Positions 25,408-36,285 of a stretch of DNA of 64,000 nucleotides are shown here, piece by piece; the first letter of the stretch is position 1; each line of letters starts with the position of its first letter. This stretch comes from Bradysia coprophila. Taxonomy: Eukaryota > Arthropoda > Insecta > Diptera > Sciaridae. The notes beneath the pieces were generated by a model. It did not search any database. It saw nothing but the letters and a program-made list of their open reading frames with translations, and was not told the origin of the DNA. The position numbers and the translations under genes are program-made. Location: NCBI RefSeq assembly GCF_014529535.1, contig NC_050738.1:1302001-1366000 (forward strand), written 5' to 3'.

Positions 25408-25444
25408 GACTGAGTCACACACAAACGATCACATCGATTTTATA
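25408..25444 (-). promoter_or_regulatory. TATA box and initiator of the small secreted peptide gene
   Basis: On the minus strand, TATAAAAT (25444-25437) is followed by TCAGTC (25413-25408). The initiator A at 25411 falls 33 bases downstream of the TATA start, matching insect core promoters. The first ATG follows about 50 bases later. Confidence 0.65.
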
Positions 25445-25449
25445 GCTTT

Positions 25450-26470
25450 TGTTAATATTATTGGGTTACTTAACGTTAAAAGCTAAAGTAAATAAATTGA
25501 CTCAAAGGATGACGTAACGATGGCATTGGCCTAAATTTAAATAGCACACAAAAAAATGCTAATTGAAAAGATAACTTCCGAGATGTGCCTGAAAGTTGTA
25601 CAGATTTATCGAAGGAGTTTATGGTTTTCAGGTTCATCCTAATTCAATTTCGAAATTACCTATCTTAGAGATCTAAAATCGTTAACTCATCCTTAGGCGC
25701 TTGGCTAAAAAGATTAATTTTAATCAGAAAGAAGATATCAAATTGTAGCTCAACGACAATGTCATGAAGCTTATCTAATCGCTGCTTAGTTTCAATTAAG
25801 CGATAATGATCGAATAGTTTTATAAATTACGTTCATAGCGAATATTGCATATTTGAAAATTAAAATAAATGTTAAAACAGTAGGGTCAATATCGAAGATA
25901 CCGAACTTGTTTCTACAATGAATTGAAAGTACGCCTGATGTTGAAAATTTCCCAGCATCAGGATTTTCCTTATCATTTCTTCTATATTTATACGGTATCC
26001 GTTCTTTGGGTACTTCCGTAGCTAAACTAATACTACTGGAGTTAAATTGTTGGAAATATTTCTTTTCAATTTCTAAAAATTGAAACAGAAACTACGTTGA
26101 ATCCTATGACGTTCGGGTTACACATTGAAATTATCGAATAAAACTCGAATCAAGAAACGGCGGGCAAAACTCTCAAACATTTTGCATAGAATCACAAACA
26201 ATTTTTAGTAGTCTGACCTCTTAAAGTCTTTAAATCTGGTACTCCTTTTGTTCAATGTATATCTTAGTAAATAATACAAAATCTATTACTTCCCTTGTTT
26301 CAACTAATATTATCCTATAAAAGATAACATAGACCTCGCCCAGTTGACCACTTATTTTCGTCGCAGCTGTCCATAACATTCGTTTAAAAATATTTTTCTG
26401 TGTACAGCTTGCAGCTACACCGCATTAATAATAGACACACTGCACACTATTTCAACGCTTTTATCTTTTC
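25450..26470. other. Gene-free stretch with two copies of a dispersed motif
   Basis: No coding sequence. Copies of the AAATCT-x2-TACTTC motif described under findings start at about 26232 and 26279. Confidence 0.4.
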
Positions 26471-26501
26471 GTTTTCAGCATAAAAACAAAATTAAATTAA
26501 A

Positions 26502-28477
26502 ATGGGAAATTCAAGTACAAAATTAGCCGAAAAGTGCTCACTTCTATCCAGAGATGAAGTTCCAGTCGTTGCCAGTTCATTTAAATTTGTGAGCAAAAAT
26601 TCGGAACGCATCAAAGAAGATGATCTTATGGTAATTAGCATGCCTAAGCCAACTAAAATTTCCTTTGATTACCAAATACGTTTACACTCCCACTCATGTA
26701 GAAATTCTGGGGCTCTCAAATGGATCCACGACTAGCACAATACATAACAAATTTCCTGTTCGGTTCACATGGGAATCGATCAACTGTCGTGGAGTTTCAA
26801 AGATTTGCCGAACTGTACGTTTTCTGTGTTCGCGGTACAGTCGATGAGCGCATTTCAGTGTTACTGTCTAGTCTGGGCTACGTAGTCAGTGAATCGTCAG
26901 AGATAGCATATCCACTAATCAAAGAGGTGGGTCATTTCGATTCATTAATTTGACAATTTGATGTTAATTCAATAATGTCCCCCAGTACGTCGAAGCTGTT
27001 GTCAGCAGTTACATTCGTTCGTTGCGGTTGCAATCCGGCCCGCAATACAAATCATGGGAAAGTAAGGGCTTCCGAGTGGTGAAAGAATGCGTACAGAAAT
27101 TAGCTGAAAGTTTGGCTTGTGAAGTTGTTCAACCGAACACGCAAAAGGTCACCCGAACTGACGCGGAACGCTGGCTACAACAAAGTCCCACGTTTCTGCG
27201 AATGCTGGAACATGTCTTCCTTCACTTATATCACCATCGTCCGACAACTGCAAAGAGCCCACACGAAGACAAAGAAGTGATGTCCATCAGGCGTCGGAGC
27301 GTCGTACCCGATGCAAAATTGCTGCCATGTTGCGAAGGGTTACAATATGTTCCGGACTATCCAGCATTCACCGACATCTCACAGATGCTGTTTATCAATT
27401 CAAACCTGCCGATGGATTACAGGGTAAAATGGAGATTCCTATTTTCGTCACAAATACACGGGGAAAGTTTCTCCACTCTGATGGGCCGGATCATGGACCA
27501 AGGACCGAGCGTGATTATATGCGAAGATACGGACGGTTACATATTCGGAGGATTTGCACCAGATTCGTGGTCTTTGAGTCCGAATTTTGTGGGTAGGTCG
27601 ATGGAGATTTTTGATATTCCGCCATGCCATTAACACCATTTTTATGCCACAGGTAATGACAGTGCATTTCTATTTACGCTTCGTCCGAAAATGCGATGCT
27701 TCCAGAGTACGGGATATAACGATCACTATCAGTATTTGAATTTACATCAACAGACGATGCCGAATGGATTGGTAACCATTTCTGGTTTTTCATTTTTATG
27801 ACTCAGCAAGTAAATTTGGCGTTAATGATTGCAGGGTATGGGCGGACAGCACAATTATTGGGGTCTGTGGCTGGACAGTGAATACGGCAAAGGTGAATGT
27901 TCCGAATCATGCACAACGTTCAGGAACTACGTTCAATTGGGAGTCAATAAGAATTTCACAATCCGGAACATTGAAGTGTGGGCTGTTGGCGAGAAGCCAG
28001 TGAAGTCGACGGTAATTCAATTTTTTTGTTAAAACTTTTTAAGAGCTCTTGAGTTCTCATTGACGTTTTATAAACGACAGGCATGTTGTAACATAAGGAT
28101 TTAATCTGACAGTTCTTCTTGATGTGAAATCTAGTACTTCTTTAGTTTAACTGTACATTTTGCTATGTATGAGAACCAGGACTATCTTTGGGACATTCTC
28201 CGTATTCTCTTGAATTTTCCCAAATTTTTCTACATTTTTCGAAAATAGTTTTTGGGAAAATATTTTCCCGAAACTAGTCCTTGATCCCCATCATTCACGT
28301 CGTTGTCAATAACGAATGACTAGCCGTAAATAAAATCATTTATCTTTACAGGATGGATCGCCGGAACGCTCGATTCTGGACGGAAACGTGGAAGAGAAAG
28401 CAATATTGGAATTGGCCGGACGGAAACAGTACTCTGACGGTTATCGGGATCCGGTTCGGGACGAACCGCTCGAATGA
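26502..28477 (+). CDS. TLDc-domain protein, MEAK7 (TLDC1)-like
   Basis: MEAK7 proteins act at the lysosomal membrane in an alternative TOR signalling route. Coding exons: 26502-26630, 26702-26926, 26986-27592, 27653-27771, 27835-28011, 28352-28477; 1383 nt, 460 residues, near the family length. The start MGNSSTK supplies a Gly2 N-myristoylation signal as in vertebrate MEAK7. The TLDc domain covers roughly residues 240-415, with LFSSQIHGESFSTLMGRI, GYIFGGFAPDSW and the highly typical GMGGQHNYWGLWLDSEYGKG. An acceptor ending at 26479 shows that a 5' UTR exon lies upstream. Introns inside the coding part are 59-340 bases, against an inferred first intron of about 10 kb. The TLDc call is certain; orthology to MEAK7 rests on length, N terminus and domain order. 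Confidence 0.93.
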
Positions 28478-28559
28478 AAATCCACCAGACACGTGAAATT
28501 TGTTAGAGCACCGAAGTCTATTTAGATATCAATGATGAAGAGAAGGAAAAAAATTTTAA

Positions 28560-30370
28560 TTTTAATTCCCACAAAATACGCTAGAGCTATGCTATTCAGT
28601 CAATTTGATTACCGGAAGTGAGTGTAGGAAAATTATTGGCATTTTTTTAAAACGTCTTGGTAGTTGCATAAAATGCACAAACCAACAATTTTCAGACGTT
28701 TTTGATTTGAAAACAGTTATGTAACAACAGCAATGAAACGAAGGAAAATGGAAACGACAATCGAATTTTTCACAAAAAAAAGAGTTTAAAAAAATGAGAA
28801 AGAAATTTCACGGTCATCGGACCATTGAGTAAATGAATTTTTTCTTTCTAAATTGTAAGAGTAAATGTTTAGGTAGCAGAGCCAAAAGTTCAATTATTTT
28901 GTGTTGAAAGTTCGATTGTTAAGTTGAAAAATTAAAAGTCCATCGATTGGCTTGCGTTAGATTAAGAAGAACAGAAGTATGGACAAAGAACAATTTTTTT
29001 TTTGATATTTTCTATCTTATGCAGGAAAATTGATGTTGAAAGTAGAAATCATCAGAGAAAAAAAAATGATTTTAAATTGTAATTCAGTGATCTTCTATTG
29101 CATGCCATACAACATAATATTAGAGATTAAAAATGAAAACAAAATGTCGGCGGAGTTCATCTTGAAGTCCTAGATTCAGTCTGGGAAAATGAAACTTTTA
29201 AGTAAAAAATTCGTTCAAAAAATGAAAACAAAAAAGAAACTCAAAGACAAAGTTCACTGAAACTATGCCAACTTAGAGGCTAACAATCAGATGTTACCAC
29301 GCCGACAGATAAAGAAATTATTGTGATTTTGTTGTTAAATTTATTGTTATATTGATGTTTTGTCAAAGAAAAAGAAAATCTTTCAGACTTTTAAAAACAC
29401 ATTTACGTTTCAAATTTCACTTATATTTAGTCGTTATAGCGTTTGTACATATTTGTTTGCGACGAACAGCGGTAGAACATGAATGATTTAATCAACGATA
29501 GCAACCACTATAAACCTCTCACGGTCGGCAAGAATCTCACAAGCATCATTGCCGAATCTTCCACTTCTTTTGAACGAAGTATTTGCGACAGACTGAAACA
29601 AAATCTTGTACTTCATTAGCTTTAACAGACATTATTTTACTGTACAAGACTCTGACCATCGCTTTTTATTGGTGTCATCATACCGTCAACTGACTGTAGT
29701 TTTTTCGTCGATATTTAATCAAAGTCATCCAACAGCATTCTAACGAGTGTGACCATTTTCCAATTACAATCAGGCTGATCGGATCAGCTCTGAACTGATT
29801 TTTTGTATATTTTCGAAAAATGGATGAGAAAGAACTGGTGTGTACTCATTTCGTAGAGCGAGCCATTATCATTCATGTAGTCATTGCACAACATATCGAA
29901 TTCGCCAACCAGAGAAACGGGGAAAGGTTTAGAGATATCAAACTCGTACTGAACAGAAAAACTTGTCTGTCTGTATCTGAATCTTATCCGATCTTTCCAG
30001 TAACAGATTATCAAAATTGTAGATCCTAGGTCAACGATGACGTGTAGCGGTCATTTTGCTCAGTTTGTGCGAAGAGCGGAGTTCAAATTGTTTAAAAGGT
30101 CAAAAGAGTTCACCTGACTTAAAAAATATCTGATCCTGATTATGACATGACATGAGTTGACCTGAGACCTGAATAAAATAGTCATCAGGTCTAACCTAAC
30201 CCGAAACTTGGGAGATTACTCGAAAAATTGATATCAAGATTTCATGCAACCGGAAGCAAAATACGAAGTGCTTACAGGTAACTTAGCAAAAAAGGAACCA
30301 CATTGGCTCAGTTGGTTCTGTTCTACAAATTCCATTATGTTCTACCGTCGCTGAGCGTTTCTGTTTTTAT
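28560..30370. other. 3' flank and gene-free stretch
   Basis: The first few hundred bases are probably 3' UTR of the MEAK7-like gene. No further gene was accepted. Copies of the AAATCT-x2-TACTTC motif lie at 28127 and 29601. At 30130-30210 there is a degenerate repeat of ACCTGA/TCAGGTC words like that at 40985-41180. Confidence 0.35.
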
Positions 30371-30424
30371 TAAATTTGTTTAAAAGAAACAATTGACCAT
30401 TCGCATCATTAAAGTTTTGTTATA

Positions 30425-30735
30425 TTTTTTATCGATGAGGAATATAGTTCTGAGGTATGCCTCGAAAATGGTTCGTGTTTTTTTTATAAATGACATGAAC
30501 TGCCCCGGTTTGAGATTCTCATGTAGTCATGAAAAGTCAGGAGTACATTGCTAAGTGCTGTAGAACAATATTTTTTACTCAGAATAAACACGTTGATCAA
30601 TTAAAAATGGTAATCCATCAGTCACAAAAAAAAACATCCTCTACCAGCTCTACAAAAAAAGCAGTACGTTTTCGAGGCATATCGTAGAACACTTTTTACT
30701 CAGAATTATATTCTGCATCGATAAATGATATTAAA
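30425..30735. mobile_element. Inverted-repeat element, copy 1 (ATCGATGCAGAAT family)
   Basis: The left end (TATCGATGAGGAATATAGTTC, then GCCTCGAAAATG) is mirrored at the right end (TTTTCGAGGCATATCGTAG, then CTGCATCGATAAA). The same layout recurs at about 34111-34465. The two copies share internal words such as GGAGTACATT and TAGAACAA. It is non-coding and diverged. Confidence 0.6.
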
Positions 30736-31268
30736 AAAAATTGATGAGGAGAATGATCAATTCTTTATGCGGGGTTTGGGAGATGACATAACTACTTTTT
30801 GGAAAAGAAAGTGGCGCTTTAACCGTATGCTTTACACAATCAAGTCGTTTTTTTAATCATTGAGAGAAAGTTGACCTTGACCAAGGAATCAAATAAAATG
30901 CTTTTTACCTAGACCCTTAATTGACGATTAGTGACGAAAGGATTATGTTCTAGTTTGTATCGATTCGGAAAATTCAATTCATCGATAAAATTCGTTCAAT
31001 TAAATAGCACCAAAATAAGCAACCAATTATGGAGAAGTTTTTCGTTTCATAAAATTTCGCCAAAAAAATATTTTTGTTAAATTAAATGTTAAATACAGAG
31101 CACGCAACGCATGATGCATATTTTAAACGATAAGTTTTATCTGAACAGGTGTGTTCAGGCAGTTTCAGAAAAACAATCTAACCTAACCTGAGCCATGTTT
31201 CATCGAGGGTTTCCACTACCAGTATAACGAAAATCATAGCACTAGAAAAACCGAAAACACAATGTCCC

Positions 31269-31425
31269 GCTAATCGATTCATATCGTTGCTAATGTTGCA
31301 CTGAATTTCGTTGTGTCACTGTTGTGTTCATTAAAATTTCGGCGAAATTTTATAAATTTCAACATTTTCATGAACTAGAGCAAATAGACAGACATATTCG
31401 GTAGAAATTGTAGAAAATTTAGAGA
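31269..31425 (+). repeat. Dispersed repeat, copy at 42718-42870
   Basis: Blocks such as CGATTCATATCGTTGCTAATG, CACTGTTGTGTTCATTAA and GAGCAAATAGACAGACA are shared in the same order and strand with 42718-42870, with moderate divergence. Nature unknown; it could be a dispersed repeat or an old segmental duplication. Confidence 0.65.
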
Positions 31426-31464
31426 AAAAGATTTATTTTGTCGTTTGTCAATTAATCAATTTTG

Positions 31465-31671
31465 TCAGCTCAGACACTGACACGAACCGTTGCCATAGTA
31501 AAAGGTCACATTTCGTGGATTGAAGATCCTATGGAAATTTGTTTTCACATTTTTTAGTGGGTTTGGCTTTGCTACACGTCCCATCACTAACGTTTGACCA
31601 TGATGTAGATCATTTGACCAGGAACACAGCACTGCTGCTAGTAGCAGGGCTGTGCCAGGAGGGTTTGTCAT
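31465..31671 (-). CDS. Possible small secreted protein, unknown
   Basis: A 68-codon open frame starting with ATG (MTNPPGTALLLAAVLCSW) could encode a signal peptide followed by a short chain ending in GNGSCQCLS, with a C-x-C pair near the end. Upstream on the minus strand there is a TATAATTATAAT stretch. No splice sites are needed. I do not recognise the family and there is no support beyond the frame and the signal-like N terminus, so it may be spurious or a relic. Confidence 0.35.
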   Translation of the reverse strand: MTNPPGTALLLAAVLCSWSNDLHHGQTLVMGRVAKPNPLKNVKTNFHRIFNPRNVTFYYGNGSCQCLS

Positions 31672-31767
31672 GTTCGTTGTTGGTACGAGTGATGAGATAA
31701 AAATTATAATTATATGAAGGTTGGAGCTGCAGTGGCTTCAGTGTCAAATTATCTTCCCTTTAAACCA

Positions 31768-31798
31768 AATTTCAATAATTTCTCGCAACCATAGTCCC
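31768..31798 (-). pseudogene. Relic of a duplicated micro-exon (second copy of the 33457-33487 block)
   Basis: The 31-base block encoding DYGCEKLLKF, and the sequence beside it, match the better-preserved exon at 33457-33487 (DYGCEKLKKL). Here the flanking acceptor is altered (CTGG instead of CCAG). It suggests an old local duplication of an unidentified gene piece. Confidence 0.4.
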
Positions 31799-33299
31799 AG
31801 ATGACTGTTCATTTGTTTGAAAATGGTCACCACATAATGACGTATATTTCGTCTCGTAACACACTTTTTTGACGATCGTAGTCATTTTGGCGTGTAAAAT
31901 CCATTGCATAACTCGTGATGAAAATGAAAAGTCTCATTTTCGTGTGTTTATTGACCTCGGCTTCGCCTCAGATCCACAAAATTCACACGAAAACTTTTCT
32001 TTTAAACTTTTTCGCAGCACATAAGAGGTAAATAACTATTACATCTTACTGTGTTCGGTGCAGTGGTCATTCGAAGAAATTGAAATTGTTAAAATTGAAA
32101 TTGATGAGCATTCGGCACAATAACATTGTCAAGTATTCGCAAAGATTGGTTCTATTTTGCAGCGATTCGGAAAATTCAATTCATCAAACTTAAATGTTAA
32201 ATAATACAAAGCACGCAACGCATGATGCATTTTTTTAAAAACTTTGATTCTCTAATTAAGTAATGCAGATGCAGTCAAGCAATTATTATTCACATCAAAA
32301 AATACAATCAAAAACTTAGCAAGAAAACAAAGATGTTCATTTCGTCAAGATAAGTTTATTTTTTGTGTTCTCTAAAACCAAAAGCTAATGGTACAAAGTA
32401 GAAACTTAAGCAACCGAGTGCCAAATGCTTTATTGGACACTAGATGTGCAATTGTCACACGGAGCCGCAGTATGAGTGTTTTATTGTCGTGTGTATTTAT
32501 CGTGTGATTAATAATAAAGCATTTTGACACCGAGTTGCATATACAATGTTTTCACAACATAGGTATCGAAATTGTGCCATTTTGGCACATTTATATGATG
32601 CCGAGTTGCGAAAATAAAAATATTTTATTATCTCAGTGTCAACAATAGTATTTTACATGGCTAGGGATAAACAGATGAAAAGTTGATTTTTCGTGTGAAT
32701 TTTGTTGATCCGAGGCGAGGCCGAGGTCAATAAACACACGAAAACGAGACTTTTCATTTTTATCCCGAGTTCTGTAATGGATTTTACATGCTGAGGGCGT
32801 CGAAAGACGTGCTTCAAACATGAAAAGTACGGTTTTCGACGCATGTAGGATGTAAATATAATTTCCACAAAAAATGAGTCATAAAGTGTAAGAAAAAGCA
32901 GCAAACAGAAAAAATAAAAATATTTTTCTTATTTATAATTAAACATAGCAAATTTTATGTGAATCGATGTGATATTCGTACTAAATTGAAGAAATTTTAA
33001 AGAAAATAAATTCAATTTCAAAGAAATGCACAACAATATCCATATGGTTTTTCGTTAAAGATAAAATCTCCGGCCCCATAGAGTTATATACACTTCTTGT
33101 GGCCTTCACGTGGACAACCCTATTGTTGCAATATTTTTAGTTATATTCACTGAGACACTACTTTCACGAAACATTTAAAATTTGATCGTCTGTCGTTGTA
33201 AATGCTGAAGTGACTCGGGTTAGAGATGTAAATCATATGATTTGGTTTTGGTATTGGATCTGGTAAGTAAGTAAGTATTGGATCTGGTTGATTTGATTT

Positions 33300-33487
33300 G
33301 GTTTTCGTCATGTCCTTTGCTGGCAATTGACATATCTCCTTTGCCAGGCTTGTAACAAACCGAGCAAATTCTTCTGTTACAGTATCGTCGGTTGTCCGAA
33401 TGCGATCTATAATTACACGAAGGTTAGAGCTGTATTGGCAATTAATATGTCCTTACCAAGTTTCTTTAGCTTCTCGCAACCATAGTC
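33300..33487 (-). pseudogene. Fragment of an unidentified two-exon gene
   Basis: A 31-nt exon (33487-33457) bordered by CTCCAG and GTAAGG encodes DYGCEKLKKL. A 50-base intron ends in TTATAG at 33407. The next exon continues in frame (DRIRTTDDTVTEEFARF and on). Acceptor, donor and phase are all consistent, so this was once a real gene. The frame runs on into a repeated GTATTGGATCTGG stretch and I find no start or end. I do not recognise the family. Confidence 0.4.
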
Positions 33488-34110
33488 CTGGAGAATTGAT
33501 AGCGTCAAAATTAAAAAAATAAAATAAAAGTTATAGCTCGGCTGGGACCATTTTTTCGAGTTTTTCTTAAAAAACGGCCTTAGCCAAGCTATAACTTTTA
33601 ATTTTGTACTCAGCCGTTTGCTGAAACCTACAAAATATGATTCCTCTAATTAATAGCTAATGGATTGCTAAATACACTAAACCTGTACAACGTCATCTAC
33701 ACCCCAAGCCGAGGCTTTAGCCGACTTAAAAAAATATTTCGGCTCTCCACTCTGCTAAGAGGTAAAATAAACTACATAATTGTGCAAAAATCGTTGTTTT
33801 GACACGTGTGGTTTTACATCACGATGAGTAAACGTGTCTCGGGCTGAGGCCTTCGGATACTTTTACTGGATATATATCTGGATAAGAGATATCAAATTAC
33901 TTCCCTTGTATAGCAATCTACTACTAAGCTCACATTAATACAAAAATTTGTACCTGACCCCAGTCTTTTTATATAATAATGTAAAGGAATCTAATCGAGA
34001 GAACGTAAAACCAGTCGAAACACATAAAGTTAAAATGTGACGCAAGTTCTTGTTATTTTATGTTGAAAGTTCGGGGTTGGTCAATTGATCATTAGCATAT
34101 TTTTTTTATA

Positions 34111-34465
34111 TTTTTTATCGATGCAGAATTTAATTCTGAGTAAAAAATTGTTCTACGGCAGGCCTCGAAAATATTTCGTTTTTTTTATGAATGACATAGA
34201 CTACCCAGGTTTAATATTCTCGAGGAGTCGTGTAAAATCTGGAGTACATTTTTAAGTGGTGTTGTAGAACAACTTTTTACTCAGAATAACACGTTCATCA
34301 ATTTAAAATTTTAATCCTTAAATAGTCACAAAAAAGTATTGATGCACTTGGAATTGAACCCTCTCTGGCTTTATAAAAAAGACGTATTTTCGAGGCATAT
34401 CGTAGAACTGTTCTAGAACACTTTTTTTTACTCAGAATAACATTCTGCATCGATAAAAAATATAA
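34111..34465. mobile_element. Inverted-repeat element, copy 2 (ATCGATGCAGAAT family)
   Basis: The ends TATCGATGCAGAATTTAATT and its mirrored ATTCTGCATCGATAAAAA are better preserved than in copy 1 at 30.4 kb. Inner blocks CTGAGTAAAAA and GCCTCGAAAAT are mirrored as TTTTTACTCAG and TTTTCGAGGC. About 355 bases, non-coding. Confidence 0.7.
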
Positions 34466-34621
34466 AATTTTTTGATGAGAATGATCAATTGATATACATT
34501 TCATCCTCCCATCCAGATTCAATCATTAGCTTTAATCAGATACCGACTAACTTTGGACTACCCAGTATATACTACCTTAAATCTAAAAACAGAAATGTAT
34601 TTTCGGCCATTAAAATAGACA

Positions 34622-34955
34622 CACCGTTTCAGGGCCTACTTTTTGGAAACTAATTTCTTGAATTTTTCGAAATTTCTCGAATTTTCTCGAATTTCTTAAA
34701 ATTTCTCGAATTCGAGAAATTCGAGAAACTTCAAGAGAAATTCGAGAAATTAGTTTCTTGAAATTTCTTGAATTTCTCGAAGTTTCTCGAATTTCTTGAA
34801 TTTTCTGGAATTTCTTGAAATTTCTCTAATTCGAGAAAATCAAGAAACTTTGAGAAATTCAAGAAATATTTTTCGAAGTTTCTTGAATTTCTCAAAGTTT
34901 CTTGATTTTCTCGATTTTCTCTAAAAGTTTCTAAAAGGTAGGCCCTGCACCGTTT
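34622..34955. mobile_element. hAT-type MITE, copy 1, 8-bp target duplication
   Basis: The element spans 34630-34947, beginning CAGGGCCTACTTTTTGGAAA and ending with the inverse (GTAGGCCCTG). Perfect CACCGTTT duplications flank it at 34622-34629 and 34948-34955. An 8-bp duplication with CAGGG ends is the hAT signature. The interior is an array of TTCTCGAA / TTCTTGAA words in both orientations. No coding sequence. Confidence 0.93.
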
Positions 34956-35075
34956 AGTCCCAAATATACCAAGAAAAGGCAATTATTATGTTGATTGGCG
35001 AGTTATGATTTACTTCTTCAATGAGTATATAGAAGAGAAACTGGCACGATAAGGTAAGTCCCAAATATACCAAGA

Positions 35076-35426
35076 TTGGCCATCAGGGCCGACTTTTTGG
35101 AAACTAATTTCTTGAATTTCTTGAAATTTCTCGAATTTTCTCGAATTTCTTAAAATTTCTCGAATTCGAGAAATTCGAGAAACTTCAAGAAACTCGAGAA
35201 ATTAGTTTCTTGAAATTTCTTGAATTTCTCGAAGTTTCCCGAATTTCTTGAATTTTCTGGAATTTCTTGAAATTTCTCGAATTCGAGAAATTCAAGAAAC
35301 TTTGAGAAATTCAAGAAATATTTCTCGAAATTTCTTGAATTTCTCGAAGTTTCTTGAATTTCTCAAAGTTTCTTGAATTTCTCGATTTTCTCTAAAAGTT
35401 TCTAAAAAGTAGGCCCTGTTGGCCAT
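35076..35426. mobile_element. hAT-type MITE, copy 2, 8-bp target duplication
   Basis: The element spans 35084-35418, starting CAGGGCCGACTTTTTGGAAA and ending AAGTAGGCCCTG, flanked by perfect TTGGCCAT duplications (35076-35083 and 35419-35426). It is nearly the same length and sequence as copy 1, 136 bases away, in the same orientation. The different duplications show two independent insertions. Confidence 0.93.
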
Positions 35427-35785
35427 TGATAACGTCCTTGATGGGAGGACGAAATGTATCAATTAAATAAATCCTAACTTTCAACTCTAAAGTTTTGATA
35501 TAAGCTCATCCTATTAAACGTATTTCTTATTATTGGTCTTTTAAGTCCAGGTCCTTGTGTCAGAAAAAATGGCTCCGTTCGCCAGAAATGTGTACTGAAA
35601 AAGTCAATTTTCGAAAAAGGAAATTTGTTCCATTACGTTTCATTCCCAATCATGTATGATACCTGAAATCTCGGAAAACGTACAGCGAGCGAATTGACAC
35701 AAGGGACCTGACTATTCAAATATCGATGTTGTCGGTTCCGGTTCACGTTTTCTATGTAAGCAATTTTGTGTTTTTAAAGAAAGCG

Positions 35786-35870
35786 AGGGATGGCGTTTGT
35801 ATCGGACTTTCGTGCCACCAGCATATCTGATTCGGTTATATATAGTATTACCTCCGCCCATATATACCTT
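35786..35870. repeat. Repeat related to 62385-62470
   Basis: GGCGTTTGTATCG, CTTTCGTGCCACC and CTGATTCGGTTATATAT occur in the same order and spacing at both places. At 62.2-62.5 kb the block is the right half of an inverted-repeat element; here only this half is visible. Confidence 0.65.
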
Positions 35871-36099
35871 GGAAAAAGCAGTCCATTTAAATGGACTCAT
35901 TGATTTGTTTTGAATTTAAGTTATTCGATATGCGCTAGATGTCATCACAAATTCAACCATCCTTCAACATACACAACTCCTCACATTGTTAACCTCTCAA
36001 ACAACACATTACTCTTCTCTATGGCTTGATTACCTCAGCTGCTCTGTGTCGTAAATTACAGTCAAAGTCTTTTCTGTTCATTTTTCTAATTTCCTCGTT

Positions 36100-36175
36100 A
36101 AATTTTATGTTGTGGGTAAAGAAACCCTTCAACAAAGGTTTCATTGTTCGTTCATAGGAGTTGGAAGGCGTGAAG
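36100..36175 (+). other. Putative 5' UTR exon of the LRR gene (5' limit unknown)
   Basis: GGCGTGAAG is followed by a consensus donor GTAAGTAA at 36176. Read in the phase that would continue into the LRR frame, a TAG stop precedes the junction, so no coding extension is possible. The upstream boundary is not resolvable from sequence. Confidence 0.45.
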
Positions 36176-36285
36176 GTAAGTAATATACCGGGGACTGACC
36201 AAGTCTGAAATTGAACACGCCAAATATGGGTCTGTTTCAACGATTTTTGGTTATTAATTGAATTGTTTCTCATTTCCTTTTACAG

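Noticed and set aside
29784-30029. Overlapping frames on both strands
   Set aside because: The minus frame looks protein-like in composition but has no ATG at its start, no splice signals that extend it and no family.
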